A stretch of DNA of 64,000 nt, from NCBI GenBank assembly GCA_031763025.1, contig JASSKH010000014.1, positions 10,158,563 through 10,222,562 on the forward strand, given 5' to 3'. Positions 31,960 to 43,539 of this stretch are shown here, in pieces. The notes below the pieces were generated by a model. The model was not told the origin of the DNA and searched no databases. It saw only the letters and a program-made list of their open reading frames with translations. Within the stretch, counting starts at the first letter, position 1; each line of letters starts with the position of its first letter. The stretch is from Macrocystis pyrifera (taxonomy: Eukaryota > Sar > Phaeophyceae > Laminariales > Laminariaceae). Position numbers and translations under genes: made by a program.

Positions 31960-33105
31960 CGTCTCGAATGGCAAAAAATGGGCTTTTTTTTCAGGTTTGG
32001 GAGGATACCGTTGGACGCCGCCGGCAAGCTCTTGCCCCCTAGCATGCATCCACCTCATTTCTTCGAGCCCGTCATCTATACTAGTTGATATTTCCCGCCA
32101 CCGAGCGGGTTGCCCGTGGGCTGAGTCTCTGTCGAGATCGAGCGTCTATCGTCTATCGTCGCACGAGCAGGTCTTTTACAGTTACTGTACAACTAACGTC
32201 TATCGTCTATCGTCGCACGAGCAGGTCTTTGACAGTACAACAAACGTGTCGAATGGCAAAAAAGGGGCTTTTTTTTCAGTTTTGGGAGGATACCGTTGGA
32301 CGCCGCCGGCAAGCTCTTGCCCCCTAGAACATGCATCCACCTCATTCCTTCGAGCCCGTCATCTATACTAGTTGATCTTGCCCGCCACCGCGCGGGTTTC
32401 CCGTGGGCTGAGTCTCTGTTGAGATCGAGCGTCGATCGTGTATCGTCGCACGAGCTGAAATCATACTTTTTTGGTGTACTTTGCGTTTCCATTCGCATAT
32501 TGTAGCAGGTATTTTACAGTACAACAGGAGTGGGTTTCTTTTTGCGCCACAACAAAATTATCGACGAGTACTACTGTAGTGCAGAGTGCTGTATCCGTCT
32601 CGAATGGCAAAAAAAAAAATGCCTTTCGTCTATCCGTAAAACAAACGTCTCGAATGGCAAAAAATGGGCTTTTTGTCAGTTTTGGGAGGATACCGTAGGA
32701 CGCCGCCGGCAAGCTCTTGCCCCCTAGAGCATGCGTCTACCTCATTTCTTCGAGCCCGTCATCTATACTAGTTGATCTTGCCCGCCACCGCGCGGGTTGT
32801 CCGTGGGCTGAGTCTCTGTCGAGATCGAGCGTGTATCGTGTATTGTTGCACGAGCTGAAATATTACTTGTTTGGTGTCTTCGTATTTCCATTCGCATACT
32901 TATAAGCAGATATTTTACAGTACAACAGGAGCGGGTTACTTTTTGTGCCACAGAAAAATTATCTACGAGGACTACTGTAGTGCTGTATCCGTCTCGAATG
33001 GCAAAAAAATTGCGTACTATCGCAGGTTTTTTTACAGCAGCGAATGGCAAAAAATGGGCTTTTTTTCAGTTTTGGGAGGATACCGTAGGACGCCGCCGGC
33101 AACAA
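31960..33105. repeat. Head-to-tail partial copies of the AGACCTATGCCAATGG-family element, inverted
   Basis: Three to four pieces start TCGAATGGCAAAAAATGGGC, run through GGGAGGATACCGT, CGCCGCCGGCAAGCTCTTGC, and GTGGGCTGAGTCTCTGTCGA, and end near TCGCACGAGCTGAAAT and GCGTTTCCATTCGCATA. All landmarks are the reverse complement of those in the complete copy at 20151-20963. The pieces start near 31965, 32245, 32595 and 33042. The array arrangement differs from simple insertion and suggests tandem amplification. Confidence 0.65.
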
Positions 33106-33108
33106 TGA

Positions 33109-33770
33109 ATTACTTTCTACTTTTCGCGTTTGTTTGTTTGCGATCCTCATCGTATGTTTCGGTACCGGCAAACAATAACCCGCCAGTTTACATGCCAATT
33201 TGTCGAATGTGTAACAACCCACAAAATATTTTTCATTGGCCAACAAAGCGTCGTCATTCGCATACTATAGCAGTAGAGCCTGGTATCAGTATAGGGCTAC
33301 CCTATATATGCCCCCTACACGATATGATATTTCCATAGTACTTAGTCATGTTTTTTGCCCTCTAGAGCATGCATCCACCTCATTTATCATTTGGCCAACA
33401 ACAACTTCGCATACTTTAGCACAAGCAGGTATTTTACACATTACAACAACAGGAGAGGATTACTTCTTGTGCGACAACAATATTATCTACGAGTACTATT
33501 AAAAAATTGCATACTACTAAAAAATTGAATACGAACTATCGTAGGTCTTTTACAACAACAGCAGTTAGTTGATTACTTTCTACTTTTCGCCTTTATTTGT
33601 ATGTTGCGATCCTCGTCGTATGTTTCGGTACTCGCAAAAAGAATGACCCAAAATTGCATACTATCGTAGGTCTTTTACAACAGCAGTTAGTTGATTACTT
33701 TCTACTTTTCACCGTTATTTGTATTTTGCGATCCTCATCGTATGTTTCGGTACTCGCAAAAATAATAACC
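33109..33770 (+). repeat. Repeated TACTTTCTACTTTTCGC...GCGATCCTC unit next to the copia relic
   Basis: A ~70-bp block (GATTACTTTCTACTTTTCGC, then TTGCGATCCTCGTCGTATG, then TTTCGGTACTCGC) occurs at 33109, 33571 and 33693. The last two are 122 bp apart and share TCTTTTACAACAGCAGTTAG upstream. Looser relatives lie at 39485-39900. The copia relic begins directly after the third unit. Confidence 0.6.
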
Positions 33771-33774
33771 CGGC

Positions 33775-34363
33775 CTGGCAAAATGCTTGGTCCCGATGTC
33801 GGCGGGGTTGTCTTCGGTGGAGATGTAGTGAGTCAAAATTGTCCCCTCGGTGACCAGCTCGCGGATGTAGAAGTAACAAGTGCGATGTGCTTGGTGCGAG
33901 AACTGTACGAACGGTTCCCGAGTGCGTGCAGAGTTGCAGTGTTGTCGCAGTGAAGCGGCACTTGAACGACCTGCTCCCCAAACCCTAGCTCCGTCAGCAT
34001 GTTCATGCAGAACACGGCTTCCTTCATCGCGAGTGCCGATGCAACCAGCTGAGCTTCCATCGTGGACATGGCCGTTAGGCTTTGAAGACCAGACTTGAAG
34101 CTGATGGGAGCCCTAGCCAACATCATGATGTAGCACGACGTCGACTTGCCGTTGTCTGGGTTGTTAGCCCAGTTAGAGTCCGAGAAAGCCGTGAGCTTAA
34201 AGCCTCCCCTCTTGTACACTATGCTGAAGTCGGTGGACCCCGCCAGGTACCGCAGAATGTGCTTGGCCGCCACCATGTTCACTTTCGAGGGCTTTGACAT
34301 AGCACGAGAGAGCTGACTCGAGTTGTACATTATCTCATACCTGAGAACAGAGGCCAGGTACAC
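33775..34363 (-). pseudogene. Copia RNase H domain (frameshifted)
   Basis: The frame shows the usual copia C-terminal series: SKPSKVNMVAAKHILRYLAG, FSDSNWANNPDNGKSTSCY (first catalytic Asp in the SDSNW motif), TMEAQLVASALAMKEAVF (Glu), HCDNTATLHALGNRSYSSRT (Asp). It then loses its frame just after the KHIAL block, near 33890. The remaining conserved tail (TEGTILTHYISTEDNPAD) continues in another frame to about 33775. This is the last domain of the polyprotein, needed to degrade the RNA template strand during reverse transcription. Confidence 0.75.
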
Positions 34364-35317
34364 AACCGTGCCTGCGATCGCTTGGTACCTCTGCTTCTCG
34401 TCGGCGTTTAGCAGTGTCTCCTCCGGCTGCTTGGTGGAGAGCTCAGGTCCGTGGCCGGGGGTTAGCGTAGGCCTGCAGTTTGCGAAGCCGAACCGCTCCA
34501 GCGCGGACTTGGTTTAGTCCTCCTGGTTAATTTTGAGTGTCTTCTTCGAACGGTTGCGGGTGACCTGCAGCCCAAGTACACGCGACACATCGCCCATGTC
34601 GGTCATCTTGAACCTGTCCATTAGCTGTGCCTTGATCTCCTCGATCACACCAATCACGAGTAGATCGTCCACGTACAAGGCGAGGATGATGGTGACACCC
34701 TTATGCTGGTATATATAGATGCAGGTGTCGGACTTCATCGCGATAAAACCGATGACCTTGAGGACGGGATCAACTATGTGGAACCAGTTCCCGGGGCTCT
34801 GAGCTAGCCCGTAGAGGCTGTTCTACAGTCTCATGACCAGAGGACCTCCATCCTTGTCCTTGGTCTCATAACCAGGCGGCTGTGCTACGAACACTTCCTC
34901 CTCAATGTCCGCATATAAGAAAGCAGTTTTCACATCCAGCTGAATTACTTCCAAGGCCAGCTCCGCTGCTAAGGCCGGTACCATTCGGATGCTCTGCAGT
35001 CGGCAAACCGGAGCGAACGTGTTGCCGCAGTCTAGGCCCGGAACCTGGTTCCAGCCTTGAGCTACGACCCGCGCCTGGTATGAGTTGTCAGCCTTGCGCT
35101 TTAAAACCCACCTTGAGTTGATAACTTTCTGTCCAGGTGGAACAGAAGATCTCGGAACGAGCTTGTAGACTCCTAGTTCATTCAGACTAGCCATCTCCTT
35201 GTCCGCAGCAGCTTCCCAAAGTGCGGCGTTCGGCAGCTTCATGGCTTCGTAGTACGATCTTGGAACTCCCGGCTGCGAAGTCTGCACGGCTTGCGCGTAC
35301 TCCACGAACCGAGGCAC
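34364..35317 (-). pseudogene. Copia reverse transcriptase (two premature stops)
   Basis: The N-terminal part has LVPRSSVPPGQKVINSRWVL, TFAPVCRLQSIRM and QLDVKTAFLYADIEEEVFVA (first catalytic Asp in LDVKTAFL). A TAG at about 34820-34822 interrupts before NSLYGLAQSPGNWF. The active site LALYVDDLLVIG (YVDD) follows near 34670. A TAA near 34514-34516 interrupts after NQED. Both stops are one base away from sense codons. There are no large deletions, so decay is mainly by point mutation. Confidence 0.8.
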
Positions 35318-36798
35318 GTCGTCCTTGTGGGCGACGTCCTGACACCCCCCCTTCGTGAAGTACGCAAAACCGATGGCGAAGCGGGCGGCGGAGGGCCAGG
35401 TGACGGAGAACTCTGATCGGAAGGGCTCACTCCCCCAGGCGAAGCAGGTGGGGTAGGGGCAGCAGGGCTATTGCCAAGGTCGCAGTTGGTGACATCACGG
35501 ATTTGCCCCAAACGTTCAGTCACTAACGGGTCTGCGGCGTCTAGGGAACCGATTTCTTGGTTAGACGTGTATGCGCGTAGATTTCGTACCAAGTCGTCAC
35601 TCTTGTCGTGCGTGAAATTTCCGTCGTCATAGCCATCGACCTCCAGGCGAGGCAGTGCAGAGGGCGCCTCAATGAAGACAACATTTCGACTCTCCCTGAC
35701 ACGTTTCGTCGCGGGATTGTATACCCAGTATGACTTGCTGTCCGTGCTGTACTCAACCAGGCGTCCTTGCCAAGCACGCGGCTCCAATTTCTTGGTGTGG
35801 GTCTCTATTTGCACGAACGACCTAGCCCCGATCACCCGAAGGTTCCCGAGGTAAGCATCGTTGCCGTAGAGTCCCTTGTAGGGCGTACCGTTACTCAACA
35901 CCGCATGTAGGACCCGGTTGCTCAGGTAGACTGCTGCCTGCATCAACTCCCCCCAGAGAAAACTTGGGAGACCCGAATCAGCAAGCAAACAACGCACGAT
36001 ACCAGCAAGCGTCTGACCTGCCCGCTCGTTCGCGCCGATCCGCTGAGGGGTGTTGGACGACGCAAACTCCAAGTTGACGCCGATGTCGAGACAGTACTGA
36101 CGGAACTCCTCACTCGTAAACTCCGTACCTTTGTCCCCTCTCAGGCGGACTAAATGCTTTCCGGACGGAATCACGACGGCCTTGTTGAACAGCACGAGGG
36201 AGTCGATGGTGTGTGATTTGCTCTTGATGAGGACTATCTCCTTCCACTTCGTCAGCTGGTCAACAAACTTGGTGACGTAGATGTAGCCGCCCAGTGCCGG
36301 AGAGTTGATCGGCCCCATGGTGTCGACAGTGACAAGCGCAAATGGCCGCTTGACGTCATACGACGCTGGCTTTGGGTGAGGTTGCTGCTCACTCTTGCCA
36401 AAGGGGCAGGCGTCGCACGGCGTCGGATCACCGTTGTATTCAACACCGCTGTGCGGCATCTTCCGTAGAACTTCCATGCTGTTGCGGTTGGCATGCACCA
36501 TGCGACGGTGCCACAGATCAGCAGAAACCACCTTCAAGGCAGCCCCGTTAGTCTTCACGGAGATCCCAGCACGGATTTCAAGCGCAACAGCGATGGAGCA
36601 CATGATTTGTCTGGTCGTTGCGTCGACGCCCAGGGTCTTCATCGACACAACGAGGTCGCCCTTCTCCAACCGCGGTTTGTCCTGGTAAAACAGGGCAGCC
36701 ATCCCCTCCTCCATGGCCAGGGAGACGGAGAACAGGTTCGTCCCCAGCCCAGGTACGATGATTGTACGGATGGAAGTCCCGCTTGTTCCCACCGTCAT
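35239..36798 (-). pseudogene. Copia integrase, open for ~520 codons
   Basis: This is the best-preserved part. It has the integrase zinc-binding region (LWHRRMVHANRNSMEVLR, then CDACPFGKSEQQ, HHCC pattern), then the catalytic core D-D-E: VTVDTMGPINSP, LRGDKGTEFTSEEF and GANERAGQTLAGIVR. The FLWGELMQAAVYLSNRV block typical of copia integrases follows, then GARSFVQIETHTKKLEPRA and a Pro/Ser-rich linker toward RT. The upstream protease lies in another frame, so this frame alone cannot be translated as part of a polyprotein. It would catalyse cDNA insertion in an intact element. Confidence 0.8.
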
Positions 36799-37033
36799 CG
36801 GTAATGGTGCCGCTGATGGTGCCCGCAGCTACCCCGTACAGGACGTGCTGGCCAGCCGCTACGATCTGGTGAGGAACCTGCAGAGGTTCATAGTACCGCA
36901 TTGAGGCTAGCAGTCCAGGGGTCAGCTCCGGGTCGACGAAGTTCGATGATGCCCCGCTGTCCACTAACATCTCAATGTAGGTACCGTCGGTGAGAAGCCC
37001 ACCTCCACTTGACAGGTCGGGAGTGCTCGCCAT
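36578..37033 (-). pseudogene. Copia aspartic protease fragment
   Basis: The motif EMLVDSGASSNFVDPELTPG contains the DSGAS active-site triad typical of retroelement aspartic proteases. The flap-side region follows (VAAGQHVLYGVAAGTISGTI). The frame then shifts near 36790 relative to the integrase start (MTVGTSGTSIRTIIVPGLG). The protease would cut the Gag-Pol polyprotein in a living element. Confidence 0.7.
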
Positions 37034-38262
37034 GAGCGCTCGGAGGACCCCATCGGGTAGACGTTAGTTCGGCAGTGATGCCGCCGGAGCAGACGCAGGT
37101 TCCGCCGTTCTAGCACCGGACTCCGCGGTGAGAGCCCCGGGAGACGGCGTGGCCGCCGCTGGCAGGGACACGACCATCGCGGTGAACGAGTAGCCAAGCT
37201 GTTCTGTGTCTGCGGAGGAGGCAGAGCCGTGGGGGCGCTCCCGACGTGAGCGAAGCCAGCGGCCCCCGACGGTGGTTGAGGAAGAGCGACCAGGTGTGCG
37301 CTCCCGACGTGGCCGAGGCTGCCTGGCCCCGGAGGCTGCAGCAGCGCCAGGCGCGCAGTCAGCGATTGGATCTCTCGCTGCGCCTTGAACTCGCTGTCGC
37401 TGTGAGTGGTGGTCTTGCGATAGCTGCACCACTCCGGAGAGGGGTCTCCGCCGCCGCCCTTCTTGCCCTTTTTCTTCCACTGCGACTTTCCCGGCTTCGA
37501 GAGGCTCTTCTTGGCCGGTCTAGGGTAGTCTCGCTGGTAGTGCCCGTAGTTGTGGCACCGGTCGTTGCTGGTCGCGGCCATCGCCGCACCACGGCCTGAG
37601 ACCGCGGGCCCCGATGACTTCCTCGACTGTGCGGCGATGAAGTTGTTGACGGCGGTTCGCTTCATCGCCTCCACGTCTGAAAACGGGTGCCTGTAGTGCA
37701 TGTCCTGCAGGAAGCTGTACTCCGACGAGTGGACGAGAGCATTCAACACCAGGTCCTCAAACGTCTCCTTTGATGTGTACTCCTCCATGTCGTCGAGCCG
37801 AAGCTTGAGGTAGTCCATGATCGCCAGGAAGTCGATGACGTTCTGACCATGTCGGAGCTTGGCGGCATGGAGCTGCTCCCTGAGGGCCCGCCGGGATTCC
37901 TTGGTATTGCCCGTGAATCGCTCCTTGAGGGCTGCCCAAGACGCAGCCCCGTCGCCCATTTCGCCCTCAGACTTGCCTTGGAAAGGCTTTGTGGTGATGT
38001 TGGCGGATTAGACGGTGGAGAAGTAGATAAGAGAGTACAACTGATTGTTTCGGCTTTCCCAGTTGTATGTTGCTGTGACATCGTCAACCCCATCGCCTTC
38101 GGGGCACGTTGCCCCGTCGAGGATCTTCAGGAGGAGTTCCTGCGAATGGAGACCCACCGCCATACGAAACTTGTCCGCCCATTCTCGGTAATCCCGTTGA
38201 TCCTTGCACAGGCCCACGGTTTCGAGCGTCTTTTTCAATGCATTGTAAGACGATTCCGTCAT
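37000..38262 (-). pseudogene. Copia Gag with damaged zinc knuckle
   Basis: The frame starts at an ATG (MTESSYNALKKTLETVG) and shows DQRDYREWADKFRMAV and LKERFTGNTKESRRALREQL, the Gag (UBN2-type) pattern of copia elements. An in-frame TAA at about 38008-38010 splits it. The zinc knuckle near 37520-37560 reads CHNYGHYQRDYPRP: both later Cys positions expected from the CX2CX4HX4C pattern are Tyr (TAC), each explained by one G-to-A change. A Lys/Gly-rich RNA-binding stretch follows. The frame is lost before the protease. Confidence 0.75.
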
Positions 38263-39484
38263 CGCCTCCCGACCCCTAGCCAGGGACCGGGGCTACGCGC
38301 AAGGCACGCAGGCTTTCCTCACGCGTATAACACCCCGAGTACCTGAGTAAGCGACGCGCAAGGGACAGCGCAGGGTGATAGTGCTACTACACGGATGTAG
38401 GCGTTGCAGGATTGCAGCCCCGAAGCTCACAATCCTAGTCTGCCGGACACCCCTTGGTATCCGCCCAGACTCCTATGCTCTGCGAGGCACAGGTTCAACC
38501 TACCACAGGTGACTAAGCTGCGGTGTGTGGCGTCGGAGGCGTCAACTCCGGACACGTCCTGCAGTCACACGGGTCAGGTGCACTGCTAAGAAACATGTTG
38601 GGGATCTCTTATTATATTTCGCGGTCTGGGGTCACAGAGTTCACCGAGAGGATCGCAATTAATTGTGTGAGCGCCTACTACCCCCCAGTTGACCTTTAGT
38701 TGGGTTGAGCGTTGGAATTACGGCCTGTGTGCCGGGTTGTGCTGTGCAGCGTGTGGTGTTTGTTGTGCTGCGTGTGCTCGATATATACAGTTAGGAAAAT
38801 GTTGAGGTCGATCATTAAATGTTTCCAGTTACTACGAGAGGCTGTCGGTTGAGTCACGCGTGCTGGATCGCGGTGCCCCTCCACGCCGCCGACATTACTG
38901 CTAGCAGCTGTTGTAGGGTGGTAGCTGCGAGTTCATACTACACCGAGAAAAAAGCGGGTTGTACTTGGGTTGGGAGATTGGATCGTACGGCGGTGCTTTA
39001 TGTGCTGTTACTGCAGAGCTGTGGCTGCTCCTGCTGCATGCTGCGGCAGAGCTGTGCTATGTGCTGTAGGATGTGCTACGCTATGAAAATGAAATGCCCA
39101 GAAAAGCTTGCTATCGAATATTTTTTGTACTTGGTCGGAAAAGTGCCCATGTACTTATTTTGAGAAAAGCCTCACTCACGCTGTGGTCGTCACATATTTT
39201 GGCATCGTATAAGACTTGATATGTGTTTTTTTTTTTCTAATCTTCCCTAAATGTCAGGTACTACATATTCGCAGTCTTAAATGTGTCTATTATAGTACGA
39301 CCACGAGTATAGTGTCGATTTCTTTGTAACCGTCGTGCGTACAAGCGCAATAAATGTCGAGCAACTCCCCTGCAGACCACATGCTGCTGTGCTCCGCTTT
39401 ATATCTGTCACTTTCGTCATTCCCACTCTTACTAGTAATAATAGTAGGCTGTGAAAGAGTCTGGTACATCACCAATACCAACAA
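38263..39484. other. No gene seen; copia 5' flank and unassigned DNA
   Basis: The first 330 bp are GC-rich and may be the copia leader. From 38594 a TGTTGGGGATCTC string may start a long terminal repeat, but its end is not clear. The rest, 38820-39480, has only short Cys-rich frames with no support. Confidence 0.35.
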
Positions 39485-39900
39485 CACGAAAAACTTTAAT
39501 TCGCTTTCATTTTGCGATCCTCTGTGTGATGCAGACCTTTCTTTTCTGTCTACATTCGTTCGTCTACCGATTATTTCGTAACTACTTGTTCGGGGCATTA
39601 TAATTCGCTTTTATTTTGCGATCCTTTGTGTGGTACATACTTTTTCTGTCTATTTTGCCTGTCGATTACTTTGTGCTCGTCGTATATTTCGGTACTCTTA
39701 TATTTCGCGGTACAGAGATCTCTTGTCAATCTGTCATTTGCTTTGTAGTAAAGCACGTCGCAGCCGCACAACATTAGCTTCAAGACGAAAAGTAATTCGC
39801 GTTTACTTTCCAATCCTCTGTGTGGGACAGACATGTATACTCTGTCTAATCGACTGTCGATCATTTTATTGCCGTCGTACATTTCGTCTCCCCGATTTCA
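39485..39900 (+). repeat. Degenerate ~105-110-bp tandem repeat (TTGCGATCCTCTGTGTG unit)
   Basis: Three units start near 39490, 39601 and 39797: ATTCGCTTTCATTTTGCGAT, ATTCGCTTTTATTTTGCGAT and ATTCGCGTTTACTTTCCAAT. Each continues CCTCTGTGTG and CTGTCTA..CGTCTACCGATTA-like pieces. They are related to the units at 33109-33770. Confidence 0.6.
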
Positions 39901-41751
39901 GAAATTAAATACCCGGCAAATACTATTACTTGCAATAGCTGTACCTACTGATGCACCACCGCCTGGAGCATGACGTTAAGATAGCATGTTTCAAAGAAAG
40001 AGCGTGTATTTCCGTACGTAGGGAAGGGTAGGCTGCCGGCTTCCATCGTCGCTCGGAACCGGAGCCGTGAGCCGTGGGCTCTTCTTAGAGGCGAGGGGAG
40101 ACATTCTGCGATATACAGATATCGGCAGACGTCGTTTCCTGTATACAATACCACCGTATGGACCAGGCAAGCCACAACCTATTGGTGGCTGTTGAGGGGT
40201 GGGGCGTCCTGCTTCCGCCGTGCTATCGCATACTGCTGTATGGGCATACCACTCTGTCTCGTCATATAGTAACCGTTCGGATTTAACAACGAGGCGCGCG
40301 AGCGCGAAGCGTGAGCCTTTTCTCTTAGTTTTCCAAGGAAAAAAAGTAGCCGTTTAGTCTGAGCCAAACCCCGCCTGCTGGGTGCCGTCTGTGCCCGTCC
40401 CGACTGCTCTCTCTCGTCATTCTCATCAACTCCAACTGCGGCTTCACAAAAAAAAGACAAGCAAACTGAGAACTGCGCTCGAATGCATTTCATCGAGGGC
40501 AATAACAATATATATATATATATATCCTTGTTGTTCTACTTCTCGTGATATATCACCTCTTATACGTTTGTGCCGTCGACTGCCACAACGAAAAATAACT
40601 GTCTAAAGGACAAATATTGTGACTGAACAAGTCAGCGTGCAACAGGAATTAGGAATATTTTGATGCTATAACCAAGACCGTGGAGGGAAAACCCGGCCAC
40701 ACTACAGCACTCGTCCAGAAAAGCTCGCCCTGAACACGCGCAATCACCTCCAAATCCCTGACGTGACGAAAGTATCGCTCTCCACATACATCATCGACTT
40801 TCCTGGGCGTCCGTCACACGCACTTTGTTCGCCGCGCTTCCTGGACTGAAATTCTATTGGAAGGTCATGCCATTCAACTCAAAAGCGCGCCCGATAAGTC
40901 ACGCAGCTGGCGAAAAAATGACTACCAATCGCTCAATCGTATTTGTTATACATTTTTTTTTTAGTCGCTCCGAACCTGTGCCCAGCTTTGCACCTACACC
41001 TTTTGCTAGTGAATAAGTTCGCTCCGTGTTAAGTATAGTACTCAATCACAAGAAGTTCCTACGGGAAGAACGCATGGCCCAGACGGGTCGCGTGTGATAC
41101 ATAGTACGCAGTCCTTGCGTTTATCTTTTGTGTATTTTTTATCCTCCCAGGCGGGGGGGCTTTATTTCATACCTGGTATTCCCCTTTACGAAGTACACGA
41201 TGGGCCACACCGCGTCAAAAGCGCGCCGATGTTGCCCTCTCACCGACGTATTCCAAGCAATACCAAACTAAACCATGTATCTACGGGATACATCTCGGGC
41301 CGCAGTTGAAGCGATTGTTCCGCCCTCACTCACACCAAGCACCAGGCATATCATAAGTCACACCAACCCTCACACCAATACCTCTAAACTAGCGCTAGTG
41401 CGCAGCTTCTGTACCAACTCCCCTGCTTGACAACTAACCCAGCTATGCCGTCACAACACCAGGATCCACTGATATTCCGACAACTTATGCCGGATCACGT
41501 CACACTGTCGTACCACCCCCCCCCCCAGGTGGCTGGCCAGGAAGGACAACCGCGATAGCCACATATTGGTGATTAGACAAAACCGAGCCCGTCAGCAAAA
41601 TAAAAGAATAAACATCCACAAAAAGGCAACTAAACGGGAGAACGGACAACAACAGAGAGTATTCCCGCACGCACCTCAACAATGAGTGCCAGGGGTATGT
41701 AAACGAAACCATTCCAATCCCAAGCGAAATAAAAACAAAACTATCAAAACA
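39901..41751. other. No gene seen
   Basis: Only short unsupported frames are present. There is an (AT)n run at 40508-40526, a TACCTGGTA at 41170 and a C-run at 41514-41526. No RNA gene is recognised. Confidence 0.35.
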
Positions 41752-41950
41752 CGGTATGGGTCCGCCAACACAAAACACCTATTGCTTGATTGTATAGTGT
41801 GCGCAAGGGTTAGAACCTCATTGTGCCACCATCCTTGAACAACGTTGAGCACAGGCTACTCTATAGGATTAGTGTGCCGATCGCCGCTGAGCACGATCTC
41901 CTAATCCTTTGTTGTTAGCGTCCTCCACGAAGTGAACTTTGATTTGTTCT
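41752..41950 (+). repeat. ~185-bp dispersed repeat, copy 2
   Basis: TGGGTCCGCCAACACAAAAC, TTGTGCCACCATCCTTGAAC and CGATCGCCGCTGAGCACGAT match the copy at 10166-10345 in order and orientation. No coding capacity is seen. Confidence 0.55.
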
Positions 41951-42553
41951 TCGGTTATATTGTTTCATTTCCTGGGCCCGTGCTGTACAACAACAAACGC
42001 GCACCCACAAGACGATGACAAAGGAAGTCAACGCACCGAGCACACAACCTAACAGACACCCCACGCCACCAACCAGCAAACAAACTAGTATTTATAATAT
42101 CCAAGGTCAATAACAAAAACGGCTACATCCGGTGCATTTTGGGTCAACAACGGGCACACAGCCTAAAATCGAGTCGAAAAAAAACAGAAAACACCTCGCT
42201 AGCCACGCGATAGGCCGAAAGCACATGGTGTACGTACACGTACCTGGTTTTGAAGGGAACGACCCGGGCACAGCTGGTTCCTTTCTTTTCATTTTTCCCA
42301 TCCCATTTATTGTCTTTACGCTTTATTTCTTTCTCCCTCCTAGCCGAAACTCAGATCAACCATTGGGTCACAAAGCAGGCTCTTCTCCCTCCTGACCACT
42401 CAAGGTTCGTGCCTTGCATATGTTTTATCACGAGAAGACTTCAGCCCTTCCTTCCCTCGCCAACTCGCGTCGGGTTGCGCCTACCCATACGCTGTTAGGC
42501 GCTCTCCATTAGTTGATTCCTTTAATATCATTTTTGTAAATATGTTCTGCATC
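41951..42553. other. No gene seen
   Basis: No exon, RNA gene or clear repeat is supported in this stretch. CCTGGT cores occur, but no exact TACCWGGTA. Confidence 0.35.
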
Positions 42554-42632
42554 TCACCACGGTGGGACTCGAACTCCAGGACTAACTCTAGCAGCATTCC
42601 AGGGTAGCCACTGGATTACCGGGGCGACTGGC
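42554..42632 (-). ncRNA. tRNA-like sequence, probably a SINE head or tRNA pseudogene
   Basis: On the minus strand an A-box-like TAATCCAGTGG lies in a perfect D-arm (GGTA paired with TACC), and a B-box-like GAGTTCGAGTCCC follows about 34 nt later. The T-stem, anticodon stem and acceptor stem do not pair well, so a functional tRNA is unlikely. Internal Pol III promoter boxes are the only intact features. Confidence 0.35.
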
Positions 42633-43539
42633 TATCTGGCTTCGACTCTGCTTGAGTTGCAATTTTTTTCGCCTTAGAAGGTCTGTGCTTTGCCCACCTT
42701 CCACTAAAACTTCAAAATGAGGGGGGTCCGGTCTACCCGTGTACATGTCCACCCCGGAGTAATGGAAAGGAAATTCCCGCCCCTTACAGATGGTGTCGCG
42801 ACTCCAGTCGCGATGGTCCCGGCTCCACCCTCGAGCAAAAATCATAACCATTCAACGGCTCTGCCCGCCCCTTTATTTCATCTTAGTAGAATGCAGCTCA
42901 CCCTTCATGCGACTCGCCCAACACTTCACGGCGCTTCGCGCTTGGTGCAAGCAATGGCTGCCTGGTCGGTGAAAACACGACGCGCTCCGTCCCGGCATTG
43001 TAGGGATGCGAGGGTCTATGGTCGTACGACTACGGCCATGCATGATAATGAGTACACCCCCTTCATTTTATCAGCCACGCAACCCTAGATTCCGAACACT
43101 CGGAGACCCTCCTGACACGTTGAGGCTGGGAGCATCTCATCTCGGCCTCCAAAACGTCTCCTAGTCACCCGCGTTTTCTTCGACCATGATGCCCTTGAGA
43201 ACATCGTCAAGGTCGGTGAGCGCGACGCCTGCGTTAATTAATTGCTGACTGAGGTCCCTCTCGGTTTATACATAAAATACCACCCCAAATGGCGCAAAAG
43301 GCACTGTCATCGGTATATGACCGATATACTCTCCCGCTTTCCGCAGCCAGTCACTCAACCGCCTCACCAGGCTCGACACAGGGGGCATCCATCTACCTCA
43401 TGCGGGCCTGTGGCTTGAACCCCTGCAAAAAACTTTCCACGCCTGCAATCGGCTTGGGTGAGCTGGTTCTCCCTCGCACCAATATTAAAGGGCTTAGCGG
43501 AAAGTGGGAGTGTACTCTATAACACCAGCCCCACAATGA
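42633..43539. other. No gene seen
   Basis: Overlapping short frames on both strands have no domain. The phrase GGTGTCGCGACTCCAGTCGCGA near 42790 forms a small inverted repeat (TCGCGACTCCAGTCGCGA). GATAATGAGTACACCCCC at 43043-43060 resembles the terminus of the poly-C-tailed retroelement. Confidence 0.35.

Larger units (their letters stand above)
33771..38262 (-). mobile_element. Ty1/copia-type LTR retrotransposon, degenerate internal region
   Basis: On the minus strand the order is Gag, protease, integrase, reverse transcriptase, RNase H. Integrase before RT is the copia (Pseudoviridae) arrangement. The coding region is interrupted by in-frame stops and frameshifts in every part, so this is a dead copy. 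I could not find a convincing pair of long terminal repeats: the 3' side ends abruptly against a tandem repeat at 33770, and 300 bp of non-coding sequence lies upstream of Gag. TGTTGGGGATCTC at 38594 may mark one LTR edge. Confidence 0.85.

Noticed and set aside
42554..42632. Functional tRNA gene
   Set aside because: The D-arm is good, but the T, anticodon and acceptor stems do not pair. Kept only as a tRNA-like sequence.
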